Positions 29,398 to 37,925 are shown, counted from the stretch's first letter. The stretch: DNA of 64,000 nucleotides from Pseudonocardia sp. EC080619-01 (GCF_001420995.1 NZ_CP012184.1:1038501-1102500), one strand, 5' to 3'. The notes: generated by a model not told the origin, from the letters alone. Translations and numbers: made by a program.

Positions 29398-30059
29398 CGT
29401 CGGTCATCTCCGCCCGTGGGGTCCGCGGGTTCGGGTGCGGCGTCCTCGCGGCGCGTCGCCCACCAGTCGGCGACGGCGTCGAGCCCGTCGGTCCCCGGCA
29501 CGTCGGGCGCCGCGGACTGTGGTCGGCTCCAGCCCTGCCGGGTCTGGTGGGCCTCCCGGGAGCACGACCCGGCCGAGCGCCGGATCCGGTTGACGACGCC
29601 CGGCCGCTGCCGGTCGTGCCAGTCCCCCGCGGCACCGACGGACGCCCCGGCGCCCTGGTAGGCGTTGCCCCAGGCGTGCATGAGCCACAACAGCTCCTCG
29701 ACGACGTCGGGGTGCCAGAGCCAGCACTCGGGCAGGCACGACGCGCCGTCCGGATAGCGGAGGAAGATCGCGGCCAGCCAGGCGCAGAGCTGGTCGAGCA
29801 ACGACCGCACCTCCTGCGGGTCACCCGGCGCCATCAGCCAGGACGGCGCGGGGGCCGGACCTCTGCGGGCCGCGACAGCCGTGACGGTGTCGGTGAGCTG
29901 ACCGACGAGCCGGGTCACATCGTCGACGCGGGTAGGCAGACCGTCGAGCTCGTCGAGGCGTCGGCCGAGGTTGTGGATCTGCAGGGCGAGACCAGCGGCG
30001 AGGTCATCGGGTAGTCCCGGCCCTTCGCCGGGCGGCTGCGGGTGACGACGCGTGCTCAC
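29394..30059 (-). CDS. DUF4913-type protein of the conjugative element
   Basis: A 221-residue soluble protein. The core 'WLAAIFLRYPDGASCLPECW' followed by 'HPDVVEELLWLMHAW' matches DUF4913 proteins of actinomycete integrative elements; function is unknown. An N-terminal coiled segment (residues 25-65) precedes it. GTG 30059 overlaps the upstream stop by four bases; a GTG at 30068 is also possible. Confidence 0.75.
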   Translation of the reverse strand: MSTRRHPQPPGEGPGLPDDLAAGLALQIHNLGRRLDELDGLPTRVDDVTRLVGQLTDTVTAVAARRGPAPAPSWLMAPGDPQEVRSLLDQLCAWLAAIFLRYPDGASCLPECWLWHPDVVEELLWLMHAWGNAYQGAGASVGAAGDWHDRQRPGVVNRIRRSAGSCSREAHQTRQGWSRPQSAAPDVPGTDGLDAVADWWATRREDAAPEPADPTGGDDRR

Positions 30060-30445
30060 CGGTCCCACCCGTCGTCGGGCTGGTCCGCGTCCGCGCGACC
30101 GGAGTGGCGGTAGTACCGGGCGTCCTCCCCGTGGGCGTAGGAAGCCTCGACCGCCTGCTGAACGTCCAGGAGGCCGGCTTCGAGCGCATCCAGATCGGGG
30201 TAGTCACTGCCAGCCCACGCGAACTCGTCGGCACAGGACGCGGCGCTTCCCGCAGCTGCCCCCCGCGCGCCGGTCCGGGCAGTGCAGTCTGCAGCGTCCT
30301 GTACGCCGAGGCGGTCGAGCAGGCGGTCCTGATCCGCCTCCCACGCCACGCGGTCCGCCTCGGTCGCCCGGTCACCTGCGGCGAGCAACGTCTGGAGGCG
30401 ACGTTCCAGCGCTTCGATCTCCCTGTGCCAAGCGTCCCGGTTCAT
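30056..30445 (-). CDS. Hypothetical element protein
   Basis: A 129-residue acidic protein with a helical N-terminus ('EIEALERRLQTLLAAGDRATE') that may form a coiled coil. I do not recognise the family. It overlaps the coupling-protein gene (ATGA) and the DUF4913 gene (GTGA), so it is expressed with the transfer operon. Confidence 0.65.
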   Translation of the reverse strand: MNRDAWHREIEALERRLQTLLAAGDRATEADRVAWEADQDRLLDRLGVQDAADCTARTGARGAAAGSAASCADEFAWAGSDYPDLDALEAGLLDVQQAVEASYAHGEDARYYRHSGRADADQPDDGWDR

Positions 30446-32328
30446 CGCTCACCTCCGGCGTCGTTCCCTGCTCGCGGGCCCTCGACCGGCGTCGACTCAG
30501 GGGGTGTACCGCGGTGGATGCGGCGCAGCTCGCGGAACATCGCGTTGACGTCGCACAACCGTGCGGCGCGGTCGGCGAACCGGTCCGGCCAGCGGCGCGC
30601 GGCTCGGCTGAGGACCCGCTCAGCGACGGTGTCGCGCACCAGGCGCAGGTCGTCGACACGGCTCGCACGGGCGGCGACGACGTCGACACGGGCGAGGCGA
30701 CGGGCGCGGCCTCGCACGTCGCGACGGGCCCAGGCCATCCGGACCCGACCGACGACCGGCGCGATCCCGCGCCGAATCAGGACGACGCGCCCTGCCGGCA
30801 GGTTCGCGATCTGGGCCGGGGCGAGGACCGGAACCTTCCGGACGCTGCGGGAAGCGACACGGCCGTGCAGGTCGGTCGTCGTGACCGGTTCGTCGCGCTC
30901 TCCGGCGAGGGTCGACCAGAACTGCAGGTCGTCGCGATCCCGGGTACCGCCGAACACCATGACGGCGCCGGTGTTGTTGAGGATCGTCGCCGTCCGGTGC
31001 TCGCCCCACCGGCCGAGCAGCTGCGCCCGGGACTGGAAGCAGGCCAGGATCGTCACACCGCGTCCACCCATGTCGGCGGTCCAGGAGTCGAGCGGCACCG
31101 GGGAGATCAGCGCGGCCTCGTCGAGCGCGAGCGTCAGCGGCGGGTCGAGCCGACCGGACGGCCGGGCCGCCGCCAGCCGCCGCGCCTCGCGGGCGATATG
31201 CCCAGTGAGGGCGCACACCAGCGGCCCAGTCTGGGCCTCCTCGGCACCGAGCAGGAACACCGTCGCCCGGGTCTCGAGGAGGTCGGCGACGTCGAACCCG
31301 TGGCCCGGGACCGCGGACGCGGCGGCGGCCGGGTTGGTCAGCCAGCCGAGGGCCGGCATGACGGCCGAGGTGATCGACGATCGGGTGCGGTCGTTGGTGG
31401 TGATGAACTGCTGGGCGTCCTGAACGAACGCCTCCACACCGGACTTCCGCAGCAGCGCGGGGACGTCCCGTGCGGCGCGGTCGGCGTCGGCGACCCAGTC
31501 GAGGACGTCGCGGATCGACGCGCCACCGAGCGCGGCGGCGTGCAGGAACGCGGCCAGCACGCGGCGGGCCTGACCGTCCCAGAACTCGCGGTCCCCGGAA
31601 CTGGCGCGGGTGGTTGCGGCGATCATGTCGGTCGCCCGCTCCGAGGCCGTCACGGGATCGGAGCAGCCGGTCAGCGGATCGAACGTGATGGACGACGTCA
31701 GGTCGCCGAGCCCGACCGGGTTGAAGACGTAGACCGGGCCGCTCTCGGCACGCAGCGGAGCGCACAGCTCGTACAGGTCGGTGCGGGTGCTGGTGACCAG
31801 AACGGCTCCCGGTGCGTCGAGCACCCTTCCGGCGAGCCAGCCGGTCTTCCCGGTGCGCGGCCCGCCGAAGATGATGGTGACGTCCTCGATGGACGACCAC
31901 ACCCGCTGGACGCCAGAGCGGCACAGCTCGACCGCGACGGCCGCGGTCGGGAACCGGCTCCACGCCCACCAGCGCAGTCCGGACAGTGACGGACGGACCG
32001 TCCCCGCCCGCCGCCGGACGGCGACCGTCCCGGCATGGCGGACGACGTCCAGAGTCGACGCGACGCTGGCCTTGCGACGGGCCCGGGCCGACCATCGGGT
32101 GATGGTCGACGAGGTCCGTGCCCACCGGTGCCAACCGACGGCCGCGAGCAGCACTGTGACCACAGCGAGGCCAGGCCACGACACGACTGTCAACAGGCCC
32201 GAAGTCAAGGTCACGGCCGGTAGGACGGCGACGAGTGCGATCGCGAACGCAGCGCCTCGCGCGCCGCGACGCCACACCAGCGCTGCCGTGGTCAGCAGGA
32301 CGGCGAGGATGAGAGCGGTCGTGGTCAT
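30442..32328 (-). CDS. Type IV coupling protein-like ATPase (TraG/VirD4 family)
   Basis: A 628-residue membrane ATPase. Two N-terminal hydrophobic helices (residues 5-70) are followed by Walker A 'IFGGPRTGKTGWLAG' near residue 153 and Walker B 'LTLALDEAALI' near 385. 'STRTDLYELCAPLR', 'FNPVGLGDLTSSITFDPL' and 'LACFQSRAQLLGRWG' belong to TraM-recognition/TraG proteins. It would bring the relaxase-DNA complex to the transfer channel, but the relaxase here is broken. ATGA overlaps at both ends tie it to its neighbours. Confidence 0.9.
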   Translation of the reverse strand: MTTTALILAVLLTTAALVWRRGARGAAFAIALVAVLPAVTLTSGLLTVVSWPGLAVVTVLLAAVGWHRWARTSSTITRWSARARRKASVASTLDVVRHAGTVAVRRRAGTVRPSLSGLRWWAWSRFPTAAVAVELCRSGVQRVWSSIEDVTIIFGGPRTGKTGWLAGRVLDAPGAVLVTSTRTDLYELCAPLRAESGPVYVFNPVGLGDLTSSITFDPLTGCSDPVTASERATDMIAATTRASSGDREFWDGQARRVLAAFLHAAALGGASIRDVLDWVADADRAARDVPALLRKSGVEAFVQDAQQFITTNDRTRSSITSAVMPALGWLTNPAAAASAVPGHGFDVADLLETRATVFLLGAEEAQTGPLVCALTGHIAREARRLAAARPSGRLDPPLTLALDEAALISPVPLDSWTADMGGRGVTILACFQSRAQLLGRWGEHRTATILNNTGAVMVFGGTRDRDDLQFWSTLAGERDEPVTTTDLHGRVASRSVRKVPVLAPAQIANLPAGRVVLIRRGIAPVVGRVRMAWARRDVRGRARRLARVDVVAARASRVDDLRLVRDTVAERVLSRAARRWPDRFADRAARLCDVNAMFRELRRIHRGTPPESTPVEGPRAGNDAGGER

Positions 32329-32840
32329 CGGCCCTCCCCCGCCCGGACCCGCCAGGCGGCGACCGCACGGACGCGGCGGTCGCAGACCTCGTCATGGCCG
32401 TGCTCGTTGTCGTCGGGGTGCGACTCGTAGGGACCGGATTCCGATACCCGCCGTCCGCACGTGGTGCAGGTCCAGCGCACGGAGGCGAGCGCGAACAGGT
32501 CGGGGAGCCCGACGACCTCCTCGAACGCGCGCTCACCCCGCGGGGCGAAGCGATCGTCGTCCTCGATGCCGAGTGCCTCCGCGACCTCGTCCCAGGTCCG
32601 GCCCGCCGCGCGGACGTCGACGGCACTGTCGTGGATCGTCGCCTCAGCGACGTTGCGGGTCAGCACGGCCGCCCGCAGCCCGGCCATCGGGTCGTCGAGC
32701 CCCGGGCGGGTGAACCCGGAGTCTCCGATCGGTGCCGTGGTCTCGTGCGCCCCGAAGCCGTCGACGGCCAGCCGCCGGATCTGGCTGCGGACGCGGTGAG
32801 CCAGACGCTCGCGCGGTGTGGGCTCTCCGACGATGCTCAT
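32325..32840 (-). CDS. Hypothetical element protein with C-terminal zinc-binding motif
   Basis: A 171-residue protein. The middle has an HTH-like 'RAAGRTWDEVAEALGI', and the C-terminus carries 'WTCTTCGRRVSESGPY' plus 'HGHDEVCDRR', a probable zinc site. Such proteins occur in actinomycete integrative elements, with no known role. ATG 32840 overlaps the WhiB-like stop (ATGA). Confidence 0.7.
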   Translation of the reverse strand: MSIVGEPTPRERLAHRVRSQIRRLAVDGFGAHETTAPIGDSGFTRPGLDDPMAGLRAAVLTRNVAEATIHDSAVDVRAAGRTWDEVAEALGIEDDDRFAPRGERAFEEVVGLPDLFALASVRWTCTTCGRRVSESGPYESHPDDNEHGHDEVCDRRVRAVAAWRVRAGEGR

Positions 32841-33283
32841 CGCGAGCCACCGCCGATCTCGGCCCGGGCCTCGGACGCCCACCGTTCGACGGTTCGCAGC
32901 GAGACTCCGTACCGGTGCGCGACGACCGTGCGCGCGCTGCCCGCGGCCAGCTCGGCGCGGCCGTCCTCCGCCGCTCGGATCCGGCGCCGGAACGGGCGCG
33001 GCCGGACAACCCGCCCGCGCCGCACACGCCGACGTCGATTCCGCCGCATCCGGCCACGCTCCTCGGCGGTCCGGCCACCCGCGATGCCGTACGGCAGCTC
33101 CTCGACCGACCAGGCCAGGCAGGCGGCCCGCACGGGGCAGCCGGCGCAGACGGCGAGCGCCCGCGCGACCTGGCGGTCGTGGGCCGGGCCGAAGTCACCG
33201 GCCGGGAAGAACAACTCGTGCTCCTCGCCCGCGCACTGCGCGTGGTCCCGCCAGTCCCGGCGAGCCTCGTCTCGGACTACCAT
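32837..33283 (-). CDS. WhiB-family iron-sulfur regulator on the element
   Basis: A 148-residue WhiB-like protein. Four cluster cysteines are present (Cys17, Cys46, Cys49, Cys55; CxxCxxxxxC) with the 'GIAGG' turn and a strongly basic stretch. Unlike plain WhiB proteins it has a C-terminal HTH-like tail ('VVAHRYGVSLRTVERWASEA'). ATG 33283 has AGGAG upstream; a GTG at 33397 that overlaps the previous stop is an alternative adding 38 residues. It is a likely redox or nitric-oxide responsive regulator of element genes. Confidence 0.82.
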   Translation of the reverse strand: MVVRDEARRDWRDHAQCAGEEHELFFPAGDFGPAHDRQVARALAVCAGCPVRAACLAWSVEELPYGIAGGRTAEERGRMRRNRRRRVRRGRVVRPRPFRRRIRAAEDGRAELAAGSARTVVAHRYGVSLRTVERWASEARAEIGGGSR

Positions 33284-33393
33284 TTCCGTCTCTCCTTGCG
33301 TCTGCTGATGTGTGGAGAGATCCGGCCCGGCGGCTGTTTCCGCCAAGATCCCGTCGCCGGGCCGGACCCCCTCGGGTCGCTTCTCGTCCGCCG

Positions 33394-33849
33394 TCACGGC
33401 ACCTCCACCGGTTCGCCGAATCCACCGGCCGCGTCCGGACACAGGACGGATTCGTCACGGTGGCTGAACTCCGGCGCGCGTCCGGCGCGGTCCGGCCAGC
33501 CGCTCGGAGGCTCGTCGAGCACCGGCTCGTAGCAGCCCGGACAGACGAGTCGTTCGACGGGGACGGTGGTGATCGGCACGCTGGCCTCCTCGATGTCGTT
33601 GCGGGTCCGGTGGCCCGGCCTGTGGGTGGCGGGTGCCTGCCCCGCCACCGCGAAGCGGCGCCCGCGCGGCGTCGGAGGCTCGCCGTCCAGTGCGGCCGGA
33701 GGCCGTCGGCGCAGCCGATCGCGCAGCGACACTTGACGGGGAGGGACGCCGTGCTCCGCTCGGGCTACCGGACCCGCCCCGCCGCAGGTGGGTCCGCTCT
33801 GCTCCCCGGCCGGCGCGGCCGTGAGCGCGGTCTTCTGCCGGCCGGTCAC
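33394..33849 (-). CDS. Hypothetical element protein with Cys motif
   Basis: About 151 residues from GTG 33849, which overlaps the previous stop (GTGA). A shorter form of 61 residues from GTG 33579 has GGAGG just upstream. The conserved-looking part is the C-terminus: 'VERLVCPGCYEPVLDEPPSG' and 'FSHRDESVLCP', a possible zinc knuckle. The first 90 residues are arginine- and proline-rich and may not be translated. Function unknown. Confidence 0.55.
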   Translation of the reverse strand: MTGRQKTALTAAPAGEQSGPTCGGAGPVARAEHGVPPRQVSLRDRLRRRPPAALDGEPPTPRGRRFAVAGQAPATHRPGHRTRNDIEEASVPITTVPVERLVCPGCYEPVLDEPPSGWPDRAGRAPEFSHRDESVLCPDAAGGFGEPVEVP

Positions 33850-34088
33850 GATCCGCTCCCGCTCGTCCCGGCCTGCTGCGCCCCGTTGAGCGCGGGTGTC
33901 GCAGCCTGGTCGAACGCCGAGACGAACGTCCCGATCGCGTCCGGCAGGCCGGATCCGACAGGCGTGGCGATGAACATGACCAGCGCGACGAGTGAGAACG
34001 CGACAGCTCCCCCGGCGACGCGCGCCTTCGCGCAGATGACCGCGCCGATCACCATGAACAGGATCAGGACACCGACGCTGCCCATCAC
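33846..34088 (-). CDS. Small membrane protein of the element
   Basis: An 80-residue protein with two hydrophobic helices (residues 4-20 and 25-45) and a polar C-terminus. Its place directly after the excisionase-type gene and in the transfer operon, with four-base overlaps at both ends, suggests a structural or transfer role. No family recognised. Confidence 0.65.
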   Translation of the reverse strand: MMGSVGVLILFMVIGAVICAKARVAGGAVAFSLVALVMFIATPVGSGLPDAIGTFVSAFDQAATPALNGAQQAGTSGSGS

Positions 34089-34345
34089 TCGGCGCTCCCA
34101 CGCGGTGCCGGCACCCAGCCGGAGGCGTCGACGACGGTCCGCTCGGCGATCGCGAGATCGGCGATGGCTTCGATCACCTTCGCCGGGACAATCAGCCGGC
34201 CGCGGATGCGGACCGCCGGGAACTCCCCCGCCGCGATGGCCCGGTACACGGTCATCGGCGACATCCCGAACATCGCAGCGACCTGAGCGACGCTGTAGAA
34301 CCTCGGCGGCCCCGGCGCCGTCTCCACTCCTTGAAGATCACTCAT
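34085..34345 (-). CDS. Excisionase-type helix-turn-helix DNA-binding protein
   Basis: An 86-residue protein with the excisionase/BldC HTH pattern: 'FYSVAQVAAMFGMSPMTVYR' and 'GEFPAVRIRGRLIVPAKVI'. It is the probable Xis partner of the tyrosine integrase and first gene of the long leftward operon. ATG 34345 is chosen because GGAGC lies just upstream and the family begins near there; a palindromic operator lies 15 bases further upstream. Confidence 0.78.
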   Translation of the reverse strand: MSDLQGVETAPGPPRFYSVAQVAAMFGMSPMTVYRAIAAGEFPAVRIRGRLIVPAKVIEAIADLAIAERTVVDASGWVPAPRGSAE

Positions 34346-34359
34346 CACAGCTCCAATCT

Positions 34360-34380
34360 GTACACGTACGATACGTGTAC
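34360..34380. promoter_or_regulatory. Palindromic operator upstream of the excisionase/transfer operon
   Basis: Arms GTACACGTA and TACGTGTAC form a perfect 9-bp inverted repeat around CGA, between the divergent excisionase-type and XRE/TPR genes. It is the strongest palindrome in the element and a likely site for a dimeric repressor such as the element's GntR protein. Confidence 0.65.
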
Positions 34381-34555
34381 TGAATAAGTAGGGCACGAGT
34401 GGCGATTCGAGTCAACCGCCGGGGCCCTCCGTGACGACGAGATTGCCGCCGCGAACGGTGGTGTCGGGAGATGACGTGGGCTGACGCGAGGTGATGCGAC
34501 GATCCGCGTCAGGGTTGATTTCCGCAGTTCAGCGCGTCACCGTGGATCTCGGGAC

Positions 34556-34566
34556 GGGGGGGGGGG
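34556..34566 (+). repeat. G11 homopolymer at the ribosome-binding position
   Basis: Eleven consecutive G residues end five bases before the ATG at 34572 and take the place of the Shine-Dalgarno sequence. The length could vary by slippage. Confidence 0.8.
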
Positions 34567-34571
34567 AGTCG

Positions 34572-35693
34572 ATGCGCAACCGGCTCGCGCAGGTCCGCGA
34601 TGAGCGTCGCTGGAAGAAGGCCCGACTGCTGCATGAGCTTCGGGCCGCGGCCGCCCGACGGGACGAGCAGCTACCGAAGGACGAGAGCCTCGCGCGCCGG
34701 ATCGCCGTCTGGGAGAACCAGGGCGGGGTCGTCAGCGACTTCTACCGCGAGCTGCTGTGCGAGGTCTACCGCTGCTCCGCCGCCGAACTGGGTCTCGTCG
34801 AACTCCCACACCCGGAGCCGACCGCCGAGGACCCGGTCACCGAGCCTCTCGAGCTACCGGAGTTCACGCGGCTCGACCCTGGACTCGTCGAGCTGCTGCG
34901 GTCGCAGACCCAGACGATCCGCCTGCTGGACCGTCGGATCGGTGGTTCGACAGTGCACGGCCAGGCGGTCGCGCACGTCGAGACCGTGGAACGGTTGGTG
35001 CGCAACGCCCTACCTGGGACTTCGCGGGAGCAGGCCGCGGACGAGCTCGGCCAGGCCGCCGCGCTCGCCGGATGGCAGGCGCTCGACATGGGTCGGCTTT
35101 CCGAGGCGTGGCGCCTACACGAGATCGCGACAGCCGCGGCACGCGAGAGCGGCGAGCCGTCGGGCCTCGGGTACGCGCGGGCGCAGCAGGCATTCATCCT
35201 GCTCGACGTAGGACGCCCCGCGGATGCGTACGAACTCATCACCTCGGCGCGGGAGCACGCTGTCGGACCGGTCCCCCGCGAGCTACTGGCCTGGCTCTAT
35301 GCGGCAGAGGGCGAAGCCCTGGCCGCCCTCTGCGACCGGGACACGGCTCTCCGAGCACTTGATGCGGCGGCGGATGCACTTCCGGCACAGCCGGAACAGG
35401 CGATGCCGTACGTGATGCTGGACGCTGGGCACCTCGCGCGGTGGCGCGGGCACTGTCTCGCGCGGCTCGGCGAGTCCTCGGCCATCGACGACCTCAGCAC
35501 AGCACTCGCAGCGATGCCGGAAGGCCAGTACGGACGTGCGGAGGTCAGCCTGCGGGTCGATCTCGCGTTGGCGCTCCGTGCGAGCGGCGAAGTCGCAGAG
35601 TCTCGTGCACAGGCCGCGCGGGCCGGCCGACTTGCCGGTCAGACCGGGTCCGAGCGCCAGCGGCGTCGGATCCGGGCTCTACTCGGCGCGTGA
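34572..35693 (+). CDS. XRE/TPR-type element regulator
   Basis: A 373-residue protein. The N-terminus ('NRLAQVRDERRWKKARLLHE' and 'RRIAVWENQGGVVSDFYREL') is the XRE-like HTH seen in regulators of actinomycete integrative elements; the remaining 250 residues are helical TPR-like repeats. It is divergent from the excisionase operon and overlaps the NUDIX gene tail-to-tail by 15 bases. ATG 34572 has a G-tract as ribosome-binding site; an upstream ATG at 34491 is in frame but would place the G11 tract inside the gene. Confidence 0.75.
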   Translation: MRNRLAQVRDERRWKKARLLHELRAAAARRDEQLPKDESLARRIAVWENQGGVVSDFYRELLCEVYRCSAAELGLVELPHPEPTAEDPVTEPLELPEFTRLDPGLVELLRSQTQTIRLLDRRIGGSTVHGQAVAHVETVERLVRNALPGTSREQAADELGQAAALAGWQALDMGRLSEAWRLHEIATAAARESGEPSGLGYARAQQAFILLDVGRPADAYELITSAREHAVGPVPRELLAWLYAAEGEALAALCDRDTALRALDAAADALPAQPEQAMPYVMLDAGHLARWRGHCLARLGESSAIDDLSTALAAMPEGQYGRAEVSLRVDLALALRASGEVAESRAQAARAGRLAGQTGSERQRRRIRALLGA

Positions 35694-36263
35694 CGGAGCC
35701 GTCGGGCCGGACAACGCGAGAACGTGTAGGAGCCCGACCAGCGATCCGGAGTTGACGATCTTCCCGGTCGCGATGAGCCCCGGGACGTCAGCGAGCGGAA
35801 GCCACTGGAACTTGCCCTCGTTCAGCTCGGTCGGGTCCGCGACCAGCTCGGCGCCTCGGGCGAGGAACACGTGATGTGCGCTGCGGACAGTGCCGACCAT
35901 CGGCTCGAAAGTCACGAGATGCTCGACGGACCGCGGCCGGTAGCCGGTCTCCTCCTCGACCTCACGGGCAGCCGTCTTGGCGGGTGCCTCAGCCTCGTCT
36001 AGGAGTCCCCCGGGAAGCTCCCAGTTCCAGATGTCCGGCACGAAGCGGTGGCGCCAGGACAGCATGACGTTGCGCCCGGCGTCGTCGAGAACGACGGTCA
36101 TAGCGGCCGGGGGGAGGCTGACTGTGTGGTGTTCGAAACGATCGCCAGACGGCTGCGAGATGTCCGCGAGCCCCACTGTTACCCAGTCGCTCTCGTAGAT
36201 CGCGCGCTCGCCGTGCACGACCCATGCATCCCGCGGATCGCTGTTCGAGCACGTCATACTCAT
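35679..36263 (-). CDS. NUDIX hydrolase of the element
   Basis: About 194 residues with a perfect NUDIX box: Gx5E, seven residues, then 'REVEEETGY'. It hydrolyses a nucleoside diphosphate derivative; substrate unknown. Actinomycete elements of the pSAM2 type carry a nud gene with their regulators, which fits the context. ATG 36263 starts just before the domain; an in-frame ATG at 36344 would add a tryptophan-rich N-terminus that is not family-like. Confidence 0.82.
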   Translation of the reverse strand: MSMTCSNSDPRDAWVVHGERAIYESDWVTVGLADISQPSGDRFEHHTVSLPPAAMTVVLDDAGRNVMLSWRHRFVPDIWNWELPGGLLDEAEAPAKTAAREVEEETGYRPRSVEHLVTFEPMVGTVRSAHHVFLARGAELVADPTELNEGKFQWLPLADVPGLIATGKIVNSGSLVGLLHVLALSGPTAPSRAE

Positions 36264-36340
36264 ACCGTAGCCGCAATCCTCACCTCCCCAGGGATACGGC
36301 CAGCGCTTCCACGGCAACCCCGGGGCCTCCGCCGTGGTCG

Positions 36341-36356
36341 TCATCACACTTGATGA
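36341..36356. promoter_or_regulatory. Inverted repeat between divergent element genes
   Basis: TCATCA-CACT-TGATGA is a perfect 6-bp inverted repeat with 4-base centre in the 206-base region between the NUDIX gene and the 140-residue hypothetical gene. It is a possible repressor site. Confidence 0.35.
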
Positions 36357-36469
36357 TTCGAGGCCGTCCGGGAAACGGCGAGGTCCTCGGCCCCGACTCA
36401 GCAGGCGATCGCCTTGGCGATCCGCGCTCAACTGAGGAGCGCGCTGACCTAACTGAGAGGACCGCTGCA

Positions 36470-36892
36470 ATGAGCAACGGCGACTACACCGTCCTCGGTG
36501 ACAGCAAGAACCCCGTTCACGTCTGGTGGGACCAGAGCACGGAGTCGGTGACGATCACGTGCAACGACCCCAGCCTGACCGACGAGACCGGCGAGAAGCT
36601 CGGGCTTCGGGTGACCTTCAACGGCAACCCCAAGTCGGCGGACTACAACCCAGGCAACTTCAACCGGCTCGCCCGATACTTGAAGGCGGCCGGGAAGTCC
36701 TCGCCGGAGTTCGTGCCGATCAAGCAGCGGCACTTGGCCCGTCGGCCGCAGGTGATTGCAGAACTGGCGGCCGAAGCCGCAACGCCGATCGGCAAGGCCG
36801 CCAAGCCGGAGGCGATGGGCTGGGCGATGTGCCCGACTTGCACAGCCATCGTGGTGGACCTGACGAAGCACCGGTCCGCTACGTTCTGCTGA
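36470..36892 (+). CDS. Hypothetical protein with C-terminal Cys motif
   Basis: A 140-residue protein, not recognised. The N-terminal half is beta-rich ('VHVWWDQSTESVTITCND'), the middle is basic and helical, and the C-terminus 'WAMCPTCTAIVVDLTKHR' with a final Cys may bind zinc. 'GAGAGG' lies 10 bases upstream of ATG 36470. It sits in the element's cargo segment. Confidence 0.6.
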   Translation: MSNGDYTVLGDSKNPVHVWWDQSTESVTITCNDPSLTDETGEKLGLRVTFNGNPKSADYNPGNFNRLARYLKAAGKSSPEFVPIKQRHLARRPQVIAELAAEAATPIGKAAKPEAMGWAMCPTCTAIVVDLTKHRSATFC

Positions 36893-37160
36893 TCTAGGAC
36901 GGCACCGCGGCGGTCGAGCCCCTCCGGGGAGCTTGGCCGCCGCTTCCCGTTCGGCGGCGAAACTCGTCAAGCCGGTCCCCTACCGAGGGTTCCATTCGGA
37001 TGCGCCGAGCGGACTCATGGTTCCAGTCCAATTCTCGCTCGCACGTTCGTTGGTAACCACAACTAATATACACGGCTTCGTAGGCGACACTGGGCATGGT
37101 TGCCGAATGGCCGTCGGACATACTGACCATGATCCGGCAAATCGAAGATCAGGAGCGTAG

Positions 37161-37850
37161 TTGATCCCGTTCAACGAAAAGGTCAAGCTGATCCGCAACG
37201 GCGAGCCTGTCGGGGAATTCGACGCGCACGTCCTCGACGGACGCCAGATCTCACTCCGCCCGAACCAGGACGTCGTGGACGGTGACATCGTCGAGCGGAC
37301 GAACCCTGCCGGACTGCTTCAGCGATTCCGAGTCGTCCAAGTGGACTTCAACAACTCCCCGTTCCGGGAGGGTCTCGGTAACCAGGGGCACCTCGACCAC
37401 ACCCTACTCAAGGTCAAGTTGGCAGACACCCTGCCGCTGACACCAAAGCCCGTCAAGCCATTGACGATCGAAGGCCTTCACAACGCGATCTCGAAGGCTG
37501 CCGGCAGCCGGTTCGCGGCCGGCCAGTATGCGGACGCCGTGTCGGCGGCGTTCAAGGCGGTCGAGGCTCGGGTCAAAGCGCTCAGCCCCCACGACCTTTC
37601 GGGCAAGCGACTGATGGGCCAGACCTTCGGTACGGCCTCACCGCACCTCGACGTCACCACGGCGCGTGAGCCCCGCAGCATCCAGGACGAACGAGAGGGC
37701 TTCAACCAGCTCTTCATGGGCTCTTTCCAAGGCATCCGGGACCCGCGAGCGCACGAGGAGATGGCCGACACCGCCGAGGAGGCCATGGAGTACCTCGGGC
37801 TCGCGAGCCTCCTTATGCGCCGACTGGATATCGCGGAGAAAAAGAGATAA
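37161..37850 (+). CDS. TIGR02391-family (Hypoth_Ymh) protein
   Basis: A 229-residue protein. The C-terminal 130 residues show the TIGR02391 pattern: 'AAGQYADAVSAAFKAVEARV', 'GFNQLFMGSFQGIRDPRAHE' and 'LASLLMRRLD'. Members occur in phage- and plasmid-rich contexts and are suspected of defence roles; no catalytic function is established. The first 90 residues are a separate beta-rich domain. TTG 37161 is the start because AGGAG lies six bases upstream. Base composition is less GC-rich than in neighbouring genes, which suggests recent transfer. Confidence 0.75.
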   Translation: MIPFNEKVKLIRNGEPVGEFDAHVLDGRQISLRPNQDVVDGDIVERTNPAGLLQRFRVVQVDFNNSPFREGLGNQGHLDHTLLKVKLADTLPLTPKPVKPLTIEGLHNAISKAAGSRFAAGQYADAVSAAFKAVEARVKALSPHDLSGKRLMGQTFGTASPHLDVTTAREPRSIQDEREGFNQLFMGSFQGIRDPRAHEEMADTAEEAMEYLGLASLLMRRLDIAEKKR

Positions 37851-37925
37851 CTGCAGGCAAGAACCAGCTGACGACCCGACGGAAGCAGCGACCAAGCACC
37901 CTGGCTGGCCATTGCTTTCGTCATG

